NCBI GenBank assembly: GCA_002005505.1
Contig: KV908529.1
Location: 59,815-69,814 of the forward strand
Direction: 5' to 3'
DNA from: Botryococcus braunii
Taxonomy: Eukaryota; Chlorophyta; Trebouxiophyceae
Length of the DNA: 10,000 bases
Shown here one piece after another: positions 7,053 through 10,000 of the stretch. Each line of letters starts with the position of its first letter. Positions within the stretch are counted from its first letter, which is position 1. The notes beneath the pieces are model-generated. The model was not told the origin of the DNA. It made no database searches and worked only from the letters and a program-made list of their open reading frames with translations. Both the position numbers and the translations under genes were made by a program.

Positions 7053-7243
7053 AAGGAGGGGGGGGGGGGGAGGGGAGAAAGAAGACGGGAAGGGGGAAAA
7101 CGGGAGAAAAGGGAGAAGGACAAGGAGGAGAAGAAGGAGGAGAGGAAGACGAAGAGGAAGAGGAAGAGGAGGAGGAGGAGGAGGAAGAAGAAGAAGAAGG
7201 AGAAGGAGAAGGAGAAGGAGAAGGAGAAGGAGAAGGCGAAGGC

Positions 7244-7277
<34 letters not shown>

Positions 7278-7360
7278 AAGAGAAAGAGAAAGAGGAAGAA
7301 GAAGAAGAAGAAGAAGAAGAAGAAGAAGAAGAAGAAGAAGAAGAAGAAGAAGAAGAAGAA

Positions 7361-7392
<32 letters not shown>

Positions 7393-7435
7393 AGACGAAG
7401 AAGAAGAAGAAGAAGAAGAAGAAGAAGAAGAAGGG
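7053..7435. repeat. 383-bp purine-rich tract, (GAA)n/(GGA)n with (GAC)n block
   Basis: The plus strand is almost all purine. A 13-G run (about 7058-7070) is followed by mixed GGA/GAA, (GGAGAA)n (about 7196-7235), a (GAC)n block (about 7240-7270) and nearly pure (GAA) from 7295 to 7383 and 7397 to 7432. Long GAA:TTC mirror-symmetric tracts are known to form triplex (H-DNA). Minus-strand reading frames give poly-Ser or poly-Leu and are not credible genes. Confidence 0.95.
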
Positions 7436-7724
7436 CTAACAACGTCGTGAAGGAGAGAGACAGGGGGGAAAAGATAAAAGCACACACCTCCACGTGACAT
7501 GCCACTTGCTGTTTCAACGGGACCAAAACCATCCCCATCGGCATGTCAGCCACCATCGAGACAATGCCCCTGCAAACCACCTCTCCCTCTCACACGGCAG
7601 TCCCTGGGATCAAATCCCTTAAAAAACCCCGTTTGCAAAATTATCTCTCCTCCCCCTTTTTCCTCCTCTATTTTTAGATATTCTGCCAATGTTGAGACTT
7701 GCACTCCTATGGAGCGCGTTGTGA
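7436..7724. other. Gene-free spacer
   Basis: No supported gene. One inverted repeat: TGACATGCC (7495-7503) with GGCATGTCA (7540-7548), a 9-bp stem and 36-nt loop. Confidence 0.5.
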
Positions 7725-7863
<139 letters not shown>

Positions 7864-7989
7864 CGTGTCTGCGAGCGTGCATGTGACACATGTGTGTGTC
7901 CATCTGGCGTACTCCAGGATCTGGATAGCCACCTCGTCTAGACCGCCGCGCAAACACGATCCTCCATTGAGCGACGGCACCCTATTGCC

Positions 7990-8114
7990 TTGCCTATCTA
8001 GGCGCCAGGTCGCCTTGCCTATCTAGGAGCCAGGTCGCCTTGCCTGTCTCGGCGCCAGGTCGCCTTGCCCATCTATGCGCCATGTCCCCTTGCCTATCTC
8101 GGCGCCAGGTTGCC
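7990..8114. repeat. 25-bp minisatellite, five phased units
   Basis: Units start at 7990, 8015, 8040, 8065 and 8090, with consensus TTGCCTATCTAGGCGCCAGG then TCGCC. The core CCTATCTAGG is one mismatch from a palindrome. Units differ by one to four substitutions with no indels. There are no unique spacers, so it is not CRISPR-like. Confidence 0.92.
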
Positions 8115-8374
8115 TTGCCTATCTAGGCACCCATCGGAGCAGGTCGTCCGACCTTATCTGTCATGCATTGGAAACACAAAGAATGCCTTGCCTATTTATG
8201 CAGCAGATTGCCTTGCCTATTTAGGCACTTACCGGAGCTGGGCATCCGATATCGTCTGATATGCATTGGAGACACAAAGAATGCCTTGCCTATCTAGGCA
8301 CTCACCGGGGCGGGCCGTCCGACATGGTCTGTCGTGCATTGGACAACACCAGGTTGCCTTGCCTATCTAGGCAC
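8115..8374. repeat. 73-bp repeat units derived from the 25-bp unit
   Basis: Three 73-bp units start at 8115, 8213 and 8286, with one 25-bp unit (8188-8212) between the first two and a partial start at 8359. Each opens with TTGCCTATYTAGGCAC, then a divergent GTCCGA-type middle, GCATTGGANACACAAAGAAT in the first two, and GCC. 73 equals 25 plus 48, so the larger unit looks like the 25-bp unit with an added block. About 80 bp of unrelated sequence (8376-8455) follows. Confidence 0.85.
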
Positions 8375-8455
8375 GAGAAGTCGCCCACAAACACCCGTCC
8401 ATCCCTCACAACCACCTGCGCACTCCGCCACCCCACACAATCATCAACCTCTTTT

Positions 8456-9480
8456 TCCGCAGGAAGTCCCATTGCCTTGCCACTATACGACCTGGGACTC
8501 TCCTCATCCAGGAAGTCCATTGCCGTGCCTGTATAGGAAACTAGGACTCTCCTCACTCAAGAAGCCCCATTGCCTTGCCTATGTAAGACCTAGGGCTCTC
8601 TTCGCGCAGGAAGCCGCATTACCTTGCCTGTATAGGACCTAGGACTCTCCTCTCACAGGAAGTCCATTACCTTGCCTGTATAGGACCTACGACTCTCCTC
8701 GTGCAGGAAGCCGCAGTATGTCGCCTGTATAGAACCTAGGAATCTCCGCTCACAGGAAGTCCATTGCCTTGCCTAGATAGGACTTAAGACTCTCCTCACT
8801 CAAGAAGCCCCAGTGCATTGCCTATGTAAGACCTGGGACTCTCCTCACTCAAGAAGCCCCAGTGCATTGCCTATGTAAGACCTGGGACTCTAATCACTCA
8901 AGAAGCCGCATTGACTCGCCTATATAGGAGGTAAGACTCTCCTCCCACAGGAAGCCGCATTGACTTGCCTAAATAGGACTTAAGACTCTCCTCACTCAAG
9001 AAGCCCCAGTGCATTGCCTATGTAAGACCTGGGACTCTCCTCACTCAAGAAGCCCCAGTGTATTGCCTATGTAAGACCTGGGACTCTAATCACTCAAGAA
9101 GCCGCATTGACTCGCCTATATAGGAGGTAAGACTCTCCTCCCACAGGAAGCCGCATTGACTTGCCTAAATAGGACTTAAGACTCTCCTCACTCAAGAAGC
9201 CCCAGTGCATTGCCTATGTAAGACTTAGGAGTCTCCTCGCGCAAATACTCCTGTTGACTTGCCTATATAGGACCGGGGACTCACTTCGCGCAGGACCCAC
9301 CATTGCATTTGCCTACACAGGACCTGGGACTCCCCACACACAAGAAGCCCCATTGGCTTGCCTATATAGGACCTGGGACTCTCCTCGGGCAGTTATTCCT
9401 GTCGCCTTGCCTGTATAGGACACGGGACCCTCCTCCCGCAGAAAGCCCCATTGGCTTGTCCACCTAGGACCTAGGACCTA
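8456..9480. repeat. 49-bp satellite array, 21 phased units
   Basis: The word GACTCTCCTC (or a variant) recurs at 8496, 8545, 8594, 8643, 8691, 8740, 8788, 8837, 8886, 8935, 8984, 9033, 9082, 9131, 9180, 9229, 9278, 9328, 9377, 9426 and 9475. The spacing is 49 with rare 48 or 50. A unit reads GACTCTCCTCACTCAAGAAG, CCCCATTGCCTTGCC, then TATATAGGACCTGG. Many units carry the palindrome CCTATATAGG. 49 is not a multiple of three and reading frames are not maintained, so this is non-coding tandem DNA. Confidence 0.93.
8781..9172. repeat. 196-bp higher-order repeat, two near-identical copies
   Basis: Four consecutive 49-bp units form a block repeated at 8781-8976 and 8977-9172. The only difference I see is one base (GTGCATTG versus GTGTATTG, at 9060-9061). 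A third block starts at 9173 and diverges after about 50 bp. Variant marks (CTAATCAC, GGAGGTAAG, AAATAGG) recur at matching positions. That is diagnostic of recent unequal exchange or gene conversion. Confidence 0.93.
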
Positions 9481-9680
9481 ATGTCATCATTTCCTGTCTA
9501 GCCAGCCCCGCACCCTAACGTCATCATTTCCTGTTTAGGCAACCCCACACCCTAAGGTCATCATTTCCTGTCTAGGCAACCCTGCACCCTAACATCATCC
9601 CTTCCTATGTAGGCAGCCCCGCACCCTAACGTCATCATTTCCTGTCTAGGCAACCCCGCACCCTAACATCATTCAGAGAG
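9481..9680. repeat. 37-bp minisatellite, six phased copies
   Basis: TCATCAT (or TCATCCC/TCATTCA) recurs at 9484, 9521, 9558, 9595, 9632 and 9669, exactly 37 bp apart. The unit contains TTCCTGTCTAGGCAACCCCG then CACCCTAACG. Its CCTGTCTAGGCA core resembles the CCTATCTAGGC of the 25-bp array. Confidence 0.92.
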
Positions 9681-9702
9681 GTACTGGACACTGCCCCTCC
9701 CT

Positions 9703-10000
9703 CACAACTGCTCCCTCGCAAGTCTATCCCTTCCCAACTGCTCCCTAAGGATCTCTCCATTCACCAGCATCCCCTCACAAGCACTACAGTAGTACAAGCA
9801 GTACAACTGCTTCCTCACACAACTGCTTTCTAGTCGGTGCTCCCAATAGTAGTGCTTTTTTCATAGCTACCCCCTCCTGTGACGATCCGCACAACTGCTC
9901 CCTCACACCTGGTCTCCACATCTGCTCCCGCACAGGGTAATCCCTCCAGTGACGACCCTCACAACTGCTCCCTCACAGGGTACTCCCTAATGTGACGACG
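9703..10000. repeat. Loosely organised CACAACTGCTCCCTCACA repeats
   Basis: ACTGCTCCCTC-like words recur at about 9707, 9737, 9805, 9821, 9893 and 9963, with a variant at 9921. Near the right end a unit with GTGACGACCCTCACAACTGC appears around 9881, 9951 and 9994 (spacings 70 and 43). The array probably continues past the window edge. No gene. Confidence 0.65.

Noticed and set aside
6850..7500. 216-codon minus-strand reading frame, serine-rich
   Set aside because: It is the purine tract read on the other strand. Overlapping frames give poly-Leu and poly-Arg equally well, and there is no non-repetitive domain.
8065..8642. Reading frames within the 25-, 73- and 49-bp arrays
   Set aside because: Periods of 25, 73 and 49 are not multiples of three, so no repeated peptide is kept and the frames are chance.
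7990..9680. CRISPR-like array
   Set aside because: Repeats are directly head-to-tail with no unique spacers, no cas genes are present, and the context is eukaryotic.

Overview
This is a eukaryotic, non-genic, repeat-dominated 10 kb window. I see no host protein-coding gene, no rRNA or tRNA gene, and no operon-like packing. The only credible protein signal is decayed reverse transcriptase from two kinds of non-LTR retrotransposon (LINE), all on the minus strand. The rest is microsatellite, minisatellite and palindrome-rich DNA. Long (CA)n, (GAA)n and (TCATCG)n tracts beside GC-rich LINE remnants suit a protist or alga with a repeat-rich nuclear genome (a green alga is one guess), but the sequence does not fix the organism.

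Positions 1-2109 hold pieces of a LINE whose C-terminus carries a zinc knuckle and a restriction-like endonuclease (RLE) motif. The C-terminal part (287-1196) and a more upstream part (1806-2109) are in the correct order on the minus strand. They are separated by about 600 bp of AT-rich, palindrome-bearing DNA. A third scrap at 1-81 carries RT motif A and is out of order, so it is a second copy or a rearrangement. Positions 2247-4302 are a second, different LINE (L1/APE-like architecture), 5'-truncated just before the RT fingers. It has a legible RT, a thumb, a C-terminal Cys/His motif, a 3' region with a G-rich tract and a (TG)n-like tail.

Positions 4292-6515 are an AT-rich region with short tandem duplications (26, 52, 20, 38 and 23 bp), an island of perfect palindromes with CTAG or TTAA cores (5413-5769), a (TCATCG)n tract, and a three-copy hairpin-bearing unit (6158-6512). 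Positions 6638-7862 contain two alternating purine-pyrimidine tracts in inverted orientation. Between them lie a 19-bp minisatellite and a 380-bp purine tract.

Positions 7990-10000 are one long compound satellite: 25-bp units, then 73-bp units (25+48), then 21 phased 49-bp units with a nearly perfect 196-bp higher-order repeat, then 37-bp units, then a looser repeat. The 25-, 73-, 49- and 37-bp families share a core close to CCTATMTAGG, which suggests common ancestry.

The parts do not work together as a pathway. The window reads as heterochromatin-like or intergenic DNA built by retrotransposition, slippage and unequal exchange.
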